Notes under the pieces: model-generated
Databases searched by the model: none
What the model was told of the DNA's origin: nothing
The model's input: the letters and a program-made list of their open reading frames with translations, nothing else
Shown here: positions 20,656 through 32,301 of the stretch, one piece after another
Position numbering within the stretch: position 1 is the first letter of the stretch
Layout of the letters: the number at the start of each line of letters is the position of its first letter
Translations under genes and position numbers: made by a program
NCBI GenBank assembly: GCA_963989385.1
Contig: OZ022502.1
Span: 50,895,454-50,959,453 of the forward strand
DNA length: 64,000 nt
Source: Ctena decussata
Taxonomy: Eukaryota; Mollusca; Bivalvia; Lucinida; Lucinidae
Reading direction: 5' to 3'

Positions 20656-22573
20656 TTAAATCTTTAAGCCCCAGTGACGCAAATAACAAAATTTGCAAAC
20701 AGCGTAGATCCTGATGAGGCGGCTCATAATGAGCCGCCTCATCTAGATCTACACTGTTTGCCCTCTAGTCTTTGAATTCTCAATATAAAAAGTCTTGGAC
20801 AAGGCATTTTTAGCTCACCTGAGCCAGCGGCTCCGGGGGAGCTTATAGGATGGTAAGGCTCCGTCGTCCGTCGTCGTCCGTCCGTCGTCCGTCCGTCCGT
20901 CCGTCCGTCCGTCCACAATTTCAAACGACTTCTCCTCTGAAACCGCTGGGCCGATTGTAACCAAATTTCATATAGAGCCTCCTGGGACCTTAGGAACGAA
21001 AAGTTGTTCAAACGGTCCTGGTCACATGACCAACATGGCCGCCATGCCCGTATATGGTAAAAACCTGAAAAAATCTTCTTCTCCAGAACCAGTAGGCCGA
21101 TGGCCTTGAAACTTGGTATGTAGCATCGGGTACGGGAGTACTACCAAGATTGTTCAAATTATGACCTTGGGTTGACCTTGACCTTTTTTACGGTAAGGTC
21201 AAATTTGCTTCCTTGTGCTTTTATATGGCAAAATGCTAGAACATAAGATATCTTGGAAACTGTTGAAGATTTTGGGATAAAAATTGGTATCTACAGTCAT
21301 CTTAATGAGTACATGAAGATTTATGAGTGCAAGAGGTCAAGGTCATTCTTTGACCTTTGACCCAGAACTCTCATATTTTGACAATTCCAAACAATCTCCT
21401 CAAAAGCCCCTGGGCCAATTGAAACCAAATTTCATATAGAGCCTCCAGGAGTTGAGGGAACAAAAACTTATTCTTACGGTCCAGGTCACATGACCAACAT
21501 GGCCGCCACGCCCATATATGGTAAAAACCTTTAAAAAACTTCTTCTCAAGAACCAATTGACCGATGGCCTTGAAACTTGGTATGTAGCTTTGGGTACTCG
21601 AGTACTGTCAAGATTGTTCAAATTATGACCATGGGTTGACCTTGACCTTTTTTACGGCAAGGTCAAATATGGGAAAATGCTAGAACATAAGATTTCATGG
21701 AAAGTTTTGAAGAGATATGCCTAAGAATTGGTGTATACAGTTATCTCAATGAGTACATTAAGATTTGTGAGTACAAGAGGTCAAGGTCATTCTTTGACCT
21801 TTGACCCAGAAATCTCATATTTTGACAATATCAAACAATCCCCTAAAAAAAACTGGGCCAGTTGTAATGAAATTTCATATAAAGCCTCCAGGGATCGAGG
21901 GAATGAAAATTTGTTCGAACAGTCCAGGTCACATGACCAACATGGCCGCCAGGACCATATATGGTAAAAACCTTTAAAAATCTTCTTCTCCAGAACCAAT
22001 TGACCGATGGCCTTGAAGCTTGGTATGTAGCATTGGGAATTCCAGTACTATCAAGATTGTTCAAAATAATGACCTTGGGTTAACCTTGACTATTTTCTGC
22101 AAGGTCAAATGTGGGAAAATGCTAGAACATAAGATTTCATGGAAAGTTTTGAAGATTTATGCCTAAAAATTGGTATATACAGTCATCTTAATGAGTACAA
22201 GAGGTCAATGTCATTCTTTGACTTAAGACCCAGAACTCTGTCATTTTGACAATATCAAACCATCTCCTCAAAAGCCCCTGGGCCAATTTTGAAACCAAAT
22301 TTCATATAGAGCCTCCAGGGGGTTAAGGGAATGAAAATTTTTTCAAACGTCTAGGTCACATGACCAACATGTCCTCCATGCCCATATACATGTATGGTTA
22401 AAACCTTTAAAAATCTTTTTCACCAAAACCAATTGACTGATGGCCTTAGAGTAACTTACCATAGAGTACTGAGGCTGAATGGACCCAGGTGAGCTACAGG
22501 ACCAATGGTCCTCTTGTTTTAATTTTTGCAGACGTAAATTTTGTCGTCTGCTTTTTGGTAGTGAAAGAGTTAA
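20656..22573 (-). mobile_element. TTAA-ended palindromic MITE, family 2, split by a 1.7-kb insertion
   Basis: The left part (20656-20811) holds the hairpin GCAAACAGCGTAGATCCTGA with stem GAGGCGGCTCA. The right part (22518-22573) holds TTTTTGCAGACGTAAATTTT and GTCGTCTGC, then the closing GAGTTAA. Joined, they follow the order of the intact copy at 60362. Confidence 0.8.
20812..22517 (+). mobile_element. 1.7-kb element with asymmetric inverted repeats, TCCG array and 440-bp tandem units
   Basis: Start hairpin AGCTCACCTGAGCC / GGCTCCGGGGGAGCT, then (CCGT)n near 20868-20915. Three to four units of about 425-465 bp follow, each with CAAATTTCATATAGAGCCTC, GGTCACATGACCAACATGG and GGTTGACCTTGACCTTTTT. 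CAGGTGAGCT inverts the start, and the hairpin AGGACCAATGGTCCT leads to CTTGTTTT. No target duplication. Short open frames on the minus strand repeat with the units and are not a gene. Confidence 0.8.
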
Positions 22574-22888
22574 AGTGTATTATGGATACACTGCCATGTT
22601 TTTCTTTATTTTCAGAGGGACTTGTATGAATTCATATTTTCTTCCCTGGACAAAGTAGGGTCTGTAAGTTTTTAAGCTCTTTGGAGTAGCTCTTTTGTAA
22701 TTAGAGTCTATAAGTAGCTTTTTGGACATAGAATCTATAAGTGGCTCTTTGGAAATAGTCTATAAGTAGGTCTTTGGAAATGGAGTCTATAAGTAGCTCC
22801 TTGGAAATAAGGCTCAAGGCAGAAAAGAAGATAGTAGAGTTGCTTCCCTTGAAAGCATACCCATTCATTTTAATTATGGACCAAGTAG
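22571..22888 (+). mobile_element. GTACACCACCATG-family MITE with an internal 27-bp tandem repeat
   Basis: The left end GGATACACTGCCATGTTTTT and right end GAGTTGCTTCCCTTGAAAGC, ATACCCATTCATTTTAA fit the family. Between 22670 and 22810 AGTCTATAAGTAGCTCTTTG-type units repeat about five times. Confidence 0.65.
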
Positions 22889-22904
22889 AGAGATTAGCTA
22901 GTAT

Positions 22905-23096
22905 TAGCCCATTGCATTCTGGGTATTTTTTGTCGTCTGCTGATATTGTCGTCTGCATCAAACATCAAGAATAGGTGTAACTAACACTTGTAGAAATGCT
23001 GTCTAGGCAGCAAACAGTTTGGGGCCTGATCTGGATCCAAACTGTTTGCCCAGATACCTGAAGGGGTATCTCGAAAGGAATGGGTTAACAAGTTTC
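22905..23096 (+). mobile_element. TTAA-ended palindromic MITE, family 1
   Basis: CCCATTGCATTCTGGGTATT, two GTCGTCTGC boxes and the hairpin GCAAACAGTTTGGGGCCTGA / TCTGGATCCAAACTGTTTGC, closing with GGAATGGGTTAA. Confidence 0.8.
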
Positions 23097-23463
23097 TTTT
23101 AGGGTGGTTTGATTTTAAGAAGTAAGCAACATGTGTGGTGCGATAAATCATAATCATATGAGAAGAATCTTGTATGGTTTAAAAATATGAGTTGATTAGT
23201 ATTATAAGAGTACAACATCTGTTTCAGTAATGCTTATTTTACCGTATTTCTCCTATTAAAAAACAGGTTTCCCCCTCCAGAATGAACTCAGATTGAAATT
23301 AATCTTGGATAATTCTGCTATGAGTTTTTCTGTTCCAAAGGTCTAGATTTGCTGTGTAAGATGGCTCAAGACTTTTTGGTTGTTTTGGCGTGGATATCCC
23401 CTGTATTTTAACTGAAGGTACAGAAGAAAATATGCATATATGATCTTGACAAGTTTGTAAGTA

Positions 23464-23834
23464 ATGCACTAGTCATTTGCAACCACGGCCCCCATGGGGC
23501 CGGGGATAGCGGGGGCATAGCGGGGCTTAAGTACTGTGTTTTTACCTAAGAGGTGTCCTGGCAGTGCCGTGGATACGCCGGGCTTTTGATTCCCGCCAAA
23601 ACAGTGGAGCAAATAGTGGAGTGAGTTAACCGAAATTTACCGCGACACATTGTAAGAAATATGGATTTTTATATTCATATGATCCCCTGGGGGGACGGGG
23701 ACATTTACCAGGGATTTGACATAAAAAATGTCCCCACAGTGCAGGGCATATACCAGGGCTTTGCAGAGTGAAAAGTCAATATCCCCGCTATTCCCCGGCC
23801 CCAGAGGGGCCGTGGTTGCAAATGACTGGTGCAT
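23464..23834. mobile_element. GC-rich MITE with inverted repeats of about 50 bp
   Basis: ATGCACTAGTCATTTGCAAC, CACGGCCCCCATGGGGCCGG, GGATAGCGGGG at the left is inverted at the right (CCCCGCTATTCCCCGGCCCC ... GTTGCAAATGACTGGTGCAT). GGCCCCCATGGGGCC is itself a hairpin in each arm. A fragment of the family is at 3690. Confidence 0.8.
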
Positions 23835-23860
23835 AAGAACTGACAGTTGCAGCTATTATA

Positions 23861-23922
23861 ACCTACGGTGCAATTTATTTCAATTGTATATATACATTTG
23901 AAATAAATTGCACCGTAGATTA
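23861..23922. repeat. 62-bp palindrome
   Basis: CTACGGTGCAATTTATTTCA and its complement TTTGAAATAAATTGCACCGTAG surround TGTATATATACA. It could fold as a near-perfect hairpin; no other copy noticed. Confidence 0.7.
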
Positions 23923-24500
23923 TTAATCTTCAATGTACATGTACTGGTGTTTTTAGTTTTGTCTTATGAAATAGTAATTAGTTCAAATAATATAACTAAT
24001 AAGTTCATTCAAGAAAATTTTGAGAAAAAAAAAAAAAAAAAACAGACCAGGCTTAATACAATATTAACACAATGATGGATGAGGTCGTGTTTAATTCAGT
24101 AAAGATCAAACATTTTTTTCCACTTTCCTATTAAACAAATGTGTTACATCTTGAAAATTTCCTGTTTCCCATTGATTTTATCATTAAAGTCACATCTAGC
24201 TGTTTACAGAATGACCAGGCCATTATTTCATTGTCAACTTAACCTGGCGAGTTAACTGGGACCTTCAAGATTTTCAGATTTTTGCCCAGGATTATTGTTG
24301 TTTCATAATATAACTTTTCAGAACAGGAGTAAACACCTAGACTTATATACATGTATACATCTAGGCAATCCCTATCGCTATTGCCAACTGGCTGTCAGTA
24401 GAGAAAGTTCGCTGTTGACAGCTGGTTGGAATTCTTCTTTGATTTTCACCAGCATCATGCAAGTGATAGTGAATATGGCTTCACTTTCAGCAATTTCAGG

Positions 24501-24709
24501 GAGCCTCTGAGTAGCTCAGTAGGTTAAACACCGGCATGCTGATCTAGGGGTCCTGGGTTTGAGCCCTTCTGGAGGTGGGAATCTTTCAATTGGGCAGGTG
24601 TTTCCACTGCACACAGCCTTTCATTATCACTCAACCATTGTCCTGATATGACTCAAATACTGTTAAAAAGGACCTTAAATTGCAAGTCATCAATCCATCC
24701 ATCCACCCA
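24501..24709 (+). mobile_element. SINE with CATC tail
   Basis: Head CTGAGTAGCTCAGTAGGTTA, B-box GGTCCTGGGTTTGAGCCC, body CCTGATATGACTCAAATACT and tail CATCCATCCA. The flanks CAGCAATTTCAGG and CAGCATTTCAAGC look like an aged target duplication. Confidence 0.78.
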
Positions 24710-25005
24710 GCATTTCAAGCCAACCCAAGATGTGTATAACACAGGCAGTACAAACAGGCAGACAATTTTAATATCTAGTTACGTCCCTTGCCCCAGTGTT
24801 AGGGATTTGAGTTACTTCCCTTATATTTATATTTATAGAGTGTATGACAGAGCAAACAGGAAGCCACAAATGTGCCTCGATCCCATGGCAGGAAAAACAT
24901 AGTGTGTACCCTCACACCTTAAGAAGTATATAGAAAAAGTCTGCTTCTAGCCCTGGCATTAACCCTCTTTAAACTGGAAACTGTCAGAGGATATACACAA
25001 ACAAT

Positions 25006-25073
25006 AAAGATCCAGGCCAGATGCCGCGTAATGCAGCATCTGATAAGAGTCTACCTAGTTTGCATACAGGAAA
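25006..25073. repeat. GCAAACA-type palindrome, decayed
   Basis: AAAGATCCAGGCCAGATGC, CGCGTAATGCAGCATCTGAT and AGAGTCTACCTAGTTTGC retain the hairpin plan. Confidence 0.45.
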
Positions 25074-25266
25074 TTTTGATGCAAAATATGATAAAGGTGA
25101 AAACTCAACAGAAATCCCTTAAGGTATTTAGATACACAATAACTCTGTATTGACTTGTTAAAACACGTAACAGAGTTATTGTTCATGGTGAAATTAATCA
25201 ACTATGGAATATATACACACTTACAATGTCTACCATAAAGATCCTAAGTTTTCGGGCAGATACGTC

Positions 25267-25337
25267 TGTACAAACAGTGGAAACCGTGATCAGACTGTTC
25301 CTTAGGAACCAGAATGATCAAGGTCTTTACAATTTCA
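25267..25337. repeat. GCAAACA-type palindrome with CAGACTGTTCC core
   Basis: ACAAACAGTGGAAACCGTGA, TCAGACTGTTCCTTAGGAAC then ATGATCAAGGTCTTTAC; the arms are imperfect. Confidence 0.5.
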
Positions 25338-26396
25338 ATTCCATCTGCACATTTTTGAGGCATTACTCTATGGTAGACCCGGAACAACAGGAAAATAAAT
25401 AACAGGGCAAGGACCGGCTGTGCTTGCAGCAGATGCAGTATTTGGGCAGTCTTTTTTGGGGATATTTTTTAACTTAAACATTGTTTTTCTAGGAAACAAA
25501 ATGGTGAAATGTTTCTTTTTTTGTTTTATTCTGTATCATACAATGTAAGTTGTACTAAAACAATATGCATAAGCATGCCCCGTTGATTGAATATATTTTT
25601 CATGATGGTTTTCATGAAATTGAATTTTCTTGCATTTTTTAAAAAAATGTAAAAATATACTTATTATCAAGATAATTGCAATTTTTCTTACCAGTTCGTT
25701 TCAAATACCCTAGATTAAAGATTATATGATTTGCAGAAATGAAAGTGCATCCATGTGCTAGAGACATGAATTTTAATGGAAGATGTGTTAAAAAAAAGTA
25801 TGTATAAATACAAAAGTTTGTTTTTTAGGAAAAAAAAAAAACGGTGAAAAATTTTCTTTTCTTATCCAAATGTTTTATAGCCCTTTTGGTTATTCAGCTG
25901 GTATAATGAAATGAATGCCTCACCAATATTTTTATTCACTATTCGTCTACCTTAAACTAGAAATGGACTCATCCAAATGCTAAGGACAAAAGAGTCCAAT
26001 AGTCAAAAAGGAGTTAAGTTATGTGGAGCTCGGTGGTATGAAATCCCTCAGGGCTTGACCTTGCACATATATGGTGTTTTCGCTGATTGATTTAGCTATT
26101 AATATTAATAGAGCCAATAGATCAGTTGGTTCAAGAAGACATAGACTGGAGTTAAGCTATTTATAGGTATGGCCATGATTTCCGTCTATAAAAATAGCAC
26201 TTCAAATGACAGGCAACGACAGTTGTAAGTATCTTTGATCTTCTTATGTTATGAAGATTCAATTAGCAATCATTTAATTACCTATATCCATCTTTGACAT
26301 TCATTAGGTTTGTTGCATTGCTTTGATAGTCAACCATGCACCACCATGCTACCCTGAGATGATGAGTTCAGCAGTGTAGATAAGGGTTTTCTTACT

Positions 26397-26700
26397 TTGA
26401 CTCATGCTGCACTAGTAAGTAAGGAGTTGTGGTGTCAGAGGGTGAAAGCCACAATGTTAGACTCATGCTGCATAAGTAAGTTGGGAGTTGTGGTGTCAGA
26501 GAGGTGAAGGCCACATGTTAAACTCATGCTGCATAAGTAAGTTAGGAGTTGTGGTGTCAGAGAGGTGAAAGCCTCGTTAAACTCATGCTGCATAAGTAAG
26601 TTAGGAGTTGTGGTGTCAGAGAGGTGAAGGCCACATGTTAAACTGATGCTGCTTAAGTAAGTTAGGAGTTGTGGTGTCAGAGAGGTGAAAGTCACAAAAG
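26397..26700. repeat. 60-bp tandem repeat, about five copies
   Basis: Units TTAAACTCATGCTGCATAAG, TAAGTTAGGAGTTGTGGTGT, CAGAGAGGTGAAAGCCAC start near 26398, 26458, 26518, 26577 and 26638. Confidence 0.9.
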
Positions 26701-26970
26701 TTGGAGGTAAACGTTAAAAATAAGTCAAAAGCAAGAAGCCTTGAAGCACACAGCTGGAAGTCAAAAGTCTGAAGCCTTTAAGTGAATGGCCAGAAGTCAA
26801 TAGTAATAAGCCAGAAGTGAGAAGTCAGAAGGTAAAAGCCTTGAAGCTAGAAGCTGGGAAGTTAAGAGTAATTAAGATGCATGAAGCAAGCAGTTGAAAG
26901 TCAAAAGTAAGAAGCAATAAACTAAGGATGTCAGAAGTAAGGAGCCTGAAAGTTTTAAGTAAGAAGCATT
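26700..26970. repeat. Degenerate AAGTCARAAGTAAGAAGCC minisatellite
   Basis: Short purine-rich units of about 20-27 bp built on GAAGTCAGAAGTAAGAAGCC and CTTGAAG follow directly on the 60-bp array. Unit borders are blurred. Confidence 0.6.
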
Positions 26971-27779
26971 TATTATAAAATAAGAATTAGGAAAGGGAGG
27001 CAAAATTGAAAATGGCTTTGTTTCCCCTGAAAGTGAAAGCTTATCCGTTCATCTAAAATGAACTCGGGAATAAAACATTTGTCAAGGGTACAATTCTGGA
27101 TCTATGAATTTTAGATAATGGCTGATATTAAGTGCTGGATGAAGATAATTATCCTTCATTATGTGAGCGAGACAGTATGCCTCTTAATTTGTATTGATCA
27201 GCCCCTCTGCCAATAGGGAATTCTACTTCTTTGTCTCAATTTTAAATCTTGCCTCAATTATTTGTTGGATGGCAAGAGGTTTCGTTCACACATGGTGTAG
27301 AAATGTAGAAAAGAGGATCAGAGAACCTTCATTGTTAATAAATGGTTTGTTGATCAAGTTTTCTAGCTAGTGCATATAAATCATTAGTGACACTTACAAG
27401 TGTGTTCCTCGCTTTTGTGCTTGGGATAAAAGTAAAAGAAGAAAGTGTGTCTGGGATGGAAGTAGAAGAAGAAAGAAATAAACCTTACTGAAGTAATGTC
27501 TTCGTGAATAAATGGAACATTTCATATCAAAGCTATAAAACAGTTTTATGACAGTTTTAAGCAAATAGTTTTAAGCAAATACCTGTAGTGTAGCCTATGA
27601 TTATATGCTAAGGATTGAAAAGAAAATTAGTGAGATGCTGAAAAGTGAAGGATTTTAAATATTTTCATTTAATGAAGAAGATAATTTTCTAATAGTTTTT
27701 AAGCATTGTTTGTTCAGAAGTATGACTGGAAAGCTATAAAGCTTGCATTAGACAGTGAAAGTTGGTTCTTGTTTACTTT

Positions 27780-27886
27780 ATAAAGTGCCAAAAAACTGAA
27801 AATAGTTAAATTTGCAAACATGGTAGATCCAGATATTGCACAAACATAAATTTTGTTATCTGCTATTTTGGTGCATAAAGGGTTTT
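27780..27886 (-). mobile_element. TTAA-ended MITE family 2, deletion derivative
   Basis: AAAGTGCCAAAAAACTGAAA, TTTGCAAACATGGTAGATCC and AAATTTTGTTATCTGC keep both ends; most of the hairpin is gone. Confidence 0.6.
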
Positions 27887-28734
27887 AAACTCTAAGACCC
27901 AAACAGCAAATTTGACAGTTTCTGGACCCCAAGTGTTTAGTGGCTTAGAAGGACAATGAAATTATTTTTGTTTTGCATATCCAAAATATTTGTTATCATT
28001 ACACAGCAAATTCTTTTATTTCAATGACTAAGAATGTTTACAAACATGTCTATCTATTACTATTGATGCTCTGACAAGGGAGAAAAATTTTGGGGTATAG
28101 ATTTTGATATTTTCTCTTTAAAACATATAGTTGGATCTTGTGAGTATTGCCTTGAGGAGTAAATTAGGAGAGCCCACTATATTTGTGTTAATTGGAGATA
28201 AAAGGGGAAAATTAATAAAAAATATTGCCCCCACAACTGTTTTGCTCATCTATAGCTTTGATTGATGTTCTAAAGGACACTGGCCCCAGTAAAAGATTCA
28301 CATATACCATTAGGATGTTAATATACCATTTATGAGAAATGCAAATGGATTTGTAAGTGCTCACTGACCACTGGTGAACTGTAGATGGCTGTTGTTTTTC
28401 TGAACAATACTGGATAGTGGTATTTCGGAGCTTGCATGAAGTACTGTTACATGCCTTGGACAAAATCTAGCCAATTTGTTGGAATTTAGCGGATGTTAGA
28501 ATGGAAATAATTCTCTGAGAACAAGGTGAGTTTACTTTAAAATTTGCAGAATTGATTGACTTTTTTGATCAGATTATGCTGCTGGTAGCCTTGTACTGAT
28601 GTTGTCTGGTTGCAAATGTAGAAAAAAAATGTCAAATTTCCCATATTATCTTTGGGGAGATTTGAATTTGAATGTCTCAAAGAGATTGTTTTTCTATTCA
28701 TTCCTAAATATGAAATTGAAAGTTATAGTTGAAG

Positions 28735-28926
28735 CTCTATGACAATGCTACAAGTGCTATCCAGATGAAGTTTCGACAGGGCACAGTGAAAGGAAAAAGA
28801 AGAGGTGGACAAAGAAGAGGTAGAAGATGTGGACAGTTACAGACCAGGCCAGTTGAATGCAGGACCAGGTGGAAAGGGATTGTTACAGAGTCAACAATGG
28901 TCCTCCAACGACCTCGCAAGCTATAT
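28735..28926 (+). pseudogene. Decayed non-LTR retrotransposon tail (ORF2 C-terminus)
   Basis: The frame reads RQGTVKGKRRGGQRRGRR and then CRTRWKGIVTESTMVLQRPR. This matches the plan of the extreme C-terminus of many animal endonuclease/reverse-transcriptase LINEs: GTVxGKRRRGRQ..., then NRxRWRxLVxxSxxVPQRP. The intervening tryptophan-rich stretch is replaced by unrelated residues and no reverse-transcriptase motif remains, so this is a dead fragment. Recognition is from memory of the family. Confidence 0.6.
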
Positions 28927-29243
28927 TTCTGTTTGGACTCTTTTTGCTTTTTTGTCCATGACTCCAGCATCTGAGCAACGTCATCTTTAATAACCTGTGC
29001 ACCACTTACAAAAAATGTCCTTTTTGTTCCTTCCTGCATGGGTGTAATTGACTTGGCCTCTCAGGTTGAAAGAAATAATTTGTTACATTCATGTTGAGTA
29101 TGATGGGGCAGCAGAATGTGTTTCAGTCATATTTCATGGTATCAGTTGTATTTATGATGCTTTCAGTCATATTTTCAAGTATCATTTTAGTTTGGCTATA
29201 ATACTAGGTTTTTAATTGGTCATGAGATTAGTCACACTTTACC

Positions 29244-29445
29244 AGAGATCTAGATAAGAGGGAGTATTTAGTGACAATTAGGGATAATGTATGCTAATTT
29301 TGCATAAAAACATATGTTGTGACCCCACGTCTGAACCGTCTCGATGAGACGGTTCAGACGAGGGGTCACAACATATGGTTTTAATGAGAAATAAGAAAAA
29401 TTGTCCCTAAATGTCATCAAATACTCCCTCTTACTGCTTTCAAAT
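29244..29445. mobile_element. GTTGTGACC palindrome family, copy
   Basis: The stem is GTCTGAACCGTCTC / GAGACGGTTCAGAC. Here both arms carry GTCTG where the 20074 copy has ATTAG, so the two arms changed together. Confidence 0.8.
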
Positions 29446-30618
29446 GTTACATGATTGTTTCGTTACACATGTTACACAGGCGATCAGTTGCTGATCAGTG
29501 TGTTAGTTCTGCTTCCTTTTCTTCAGTTCAAGCTGCATTATAAAAGGCTTTAGAAGGTGATCTGTTATGATTGTAACGGTTGAGAGAGTAGCACTTAGTT
29601 CATTATCTCAAGGCATCAATATCCAGATTTTATTGACAATGGGCAAAAGGCAGCTGGGAGTTTGAAAATTATTGATTTTTGATCATGTTTAATTGTTTTC
29701 GCTTTCATTAAAATTGAATTGTTCACAGCTTGATTTGTTACAGTGCAACATGTGCTGAAGAAGTTTATTTTTGATATTAGACACTGTTAGACCTTCACAC
29801 AAAAAGGTTGGATTGTTACTGTACTCCCAGAACAGTTGCAAAAGTTTTAAGTTTGGATGATGTGTTCTTATTCATTAAACATGTCAAACATGTTGAAGAT
29901 ACATTCTATAAACGTGATATGTGATATATGAATTCTGTGTAATTATGATGAGAAAATGAGGTAAGATAGATGGTCATCATTTTCAGCCAGTTTTGTTTGA
30001 AACAAAGAATAATTATGAATTATGCCCCTCCTCCCTCCTCCCTCCTCCCCCTTCAAAGGTGAGGGGAGAGGGGACATATTTTGAAAATAGTTTCTGGTCC
30101 CTAGATATCTCTTGAACCAGTGGGAAGAATTTCCCAGACTTGCAAAGATGTACGTGTCTCATTTCATGATTTGGCCTAGCTCAAGAGCTGATGAGGTTTT
30201 GGTGACCTTGACCCCATTTTCCCGAAAAAAAATCTCTGTTTTAAATTTAGAAGTATACAGAATGTTTTACTTACCAGTATATACAGCAGTGTTCCAGACC
30301 AAGTTTTCCAGAACTTGTCTTTTTAATCTGCAGCCTCAGTCCCTATGTGACAAAAATTATCAAGAATTGGTGTGGAACCAGGGAATTGGTATATTCTATT
30401 AATGCAGTCACAATCACTAATTCTGTTAAACGTCACTGTTTCTGTCTTAGTTCCTTCAGGTGGTAGTACAAGAGGAGTACACAGAAGGTTATCCAATGGC
30501 AGCTTTCCAAATTTTTGAGAAAGTTCATACTTGTTTTATTTAACACAGCAACAATGTTTCTTTCCAAATATGAATGTTTGCAAATCACGATCCACAGAAT
30601 TTCTGCAACAGTGGCATG

Positions 30619-30827
30619 TTAACCCTGAAGTGCCAAAAAGTGGATGACAAAATTTACGTCTGCAAAATTTCACAAAGTTTTTGTCCAAGCTTTATCATAT
30701 TGAGAATTAGAAGAAGAGAAGGCAAACAGAGTAGATCCAGATGAAGTGGCTCACTATGAGCCACCTCATCTGGACCTACACTGGTTGTTAATTCAGTATT
30801 TTTATTTTTGGCAATTTTAAGTGCTAA
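30619..30827 (+). mobile_element. TTAA-ended palindromic MITE, family 2
   Basis: Starts TTAACCCTGAAGTGCCAAAA. Hairpin GGCAAACAGAGTAGATCCAG with stem TGAAGTGGCTCA / TGAGCCACCTCA; ends TTTGGCAATTTTAAGTGCTAA. Confidence 0.8.
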
Positions 30828-31127
30828 GCCACGCTCTGAGGATCAAGAGGGCTTATTCCAATATTCACTTGCATTTCCTTTAAAACCACTTCAAGAAACT
30901 TGCAGATAGATCAATCGTTTCCTCAAGAAATTTTAATGTTATTCGTCTGGGGGTATTTTCATTGGACGGAAATATATTGCCAAAAACGGTCATATTACCA
31001 GCTCGAATAAATCAATGATTTTCTGGCAAACTTTTGCCGTATTATTCATACAGAATTGATCGGATGTTGAATTTCCCGTATTTGGCTTGGAGGCTTGTAG
31101 ACAAATAACAAAATTGCGTAGATCTTG

Positions 31128-31327
31128 TTGAGCTCGGGATATGGGATGTATTTGTTGATAATTCTGAGATCATTGTTATTTTTCTATAAAAACGTATGTT
31201 GTGTTCCCTTATTGGAACTGCCTCATGAGGCAGTTCCAGTGAGGGAACACAACATATGTTTTATGGAGAAATAAGATGGAAGTTCCCAAACATAAAATAT
31301 TTCATTTATTTGAAGTCCTGAGCTCAT
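31128..31327. mobile_element. GTTGTGACC palindrome family, copy
   Basis: Stem TTGGAACTGCCTC / GAGGCAGTTCCAG. The flanking arm GTTGTGTTCCCTTA pairs with GAGGGAACACAAC, a change from GTGACCCC shared by both arms. Confidence 0.75.
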
Positions 31328-31361
31328 AGGATGAGGATTTGACAATGATGGAGCACGGACG

Positions 31362-31470
31362 TATAAACTTGATTCAGTGGTGAAAGTTTGTTAACTTGAT
31401 TCAGTGATAGATGATTATGTTAACTTGATTCAGTGATAGATGATTATGTTAACTTGATTCAGTGATGGAT
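31362..31470 (+). repeat. 29-bp tandem repeat, about 3.5 copies
   Basis: TTAACTTGATTCAGTGATAG, ATGATTATG units begin near 31391, 31420 and 31449. Confidence 0.85.
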
Positions 31471-31959
31471 ATTTTTTATTTTTGAACTCTACAAGATATG
31501 CTGTCAGCCCATTTTGATGTGTTTTGATAATCATCTACTTGTTGAATCCACCCTTAAATTTCTTGAATTTTATGGAATTCTACAGCGTTCAAGAGCAAAC
31601 TTCAATACTGTGTCAGCATAATAACTATTTTGTGCAATTTTCATTATGTGCAATTGCTGGAGATTAAATGTAAATGGCCGATAGTGCTTTTGCAGTGAGT
31701 TTGCTAAATAAGGACAGGTAGATTTTGCCACTTTTTGTCCACCAAGTTTGAGGGAAGCTGATATATCTCTGGTTCCTCTTGACAACATTGTATACCATTT
31801 GGACTGCACCAGTCCTGTATTTGAATATTGAGTGTCTTGTGCTGTGTGTTATTCGGTAAAACGCAGTTTATAGGTATGGGACAGACAAGTTGGAGCAAAG
31901 TTTGTGGAGCTATAACAAACTAGAAGAGCAGTTTGATCTTAGTCTGCACTGTTTGTCAT

Positions 31960-32110
31960 TCAGTATTTTTTTTTCAGCTGTAAGATAGGGTTGGGGGTTG
32001 GGTGTTGGTTTGGTGGTTTCTCCTCCAAAAGTAGTCCAAAAAATTTAGATCCATCTTACACAATGGATCCAGATTTTGGGGGTTGTTAAGGAAGCGGAAC
32101 ACCCATTTTG
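31960..32110. repeat. AATCTAGATC-core palindromic MITE, diverged
   Basis: AAATTTAGATCCATCTTACA pairs with CAATGGATCCAGATTTTGGG, flanked by AGTAGTCC and GTTGTTAAGGAAG, as in the better copy at 35510. Confidence 0.55.
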
Positions 32111-32301
32111 ACTTAAATAATACTCAGGGATCAAGCTAGGTGGTGACTTGGGTGAAATAAACACCCTTGGGGCCGAAATTTTGCCCTGATTTGGGCTCAG
32201 AGAGAAGTGGGAGTCTCCCTTAAAAAAAGAAGAAAATATAAAATTTTCATCAAATCATTCCACAAACAAGTTGTTATGGCAATTTAGTACCATTACAGCT
32301 T

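Noticed and set aside
20739..22064. Minus-strand frames encoding similar peptides (VLEKKFFKGFYHIW, PCWSCDLD)
   Set aside because: The similarity comes from the 440-bp tandem units of a transposable element; frames are short and interrupted.
28490..28526. AACAAG/GTGAGT donor-like site near 28526
   Set aside because: All three frames ahead of it are blocked by stops within a few codons, so it cannot be a coding exon; a non-coding first exon cannot be judged from sequence alone.
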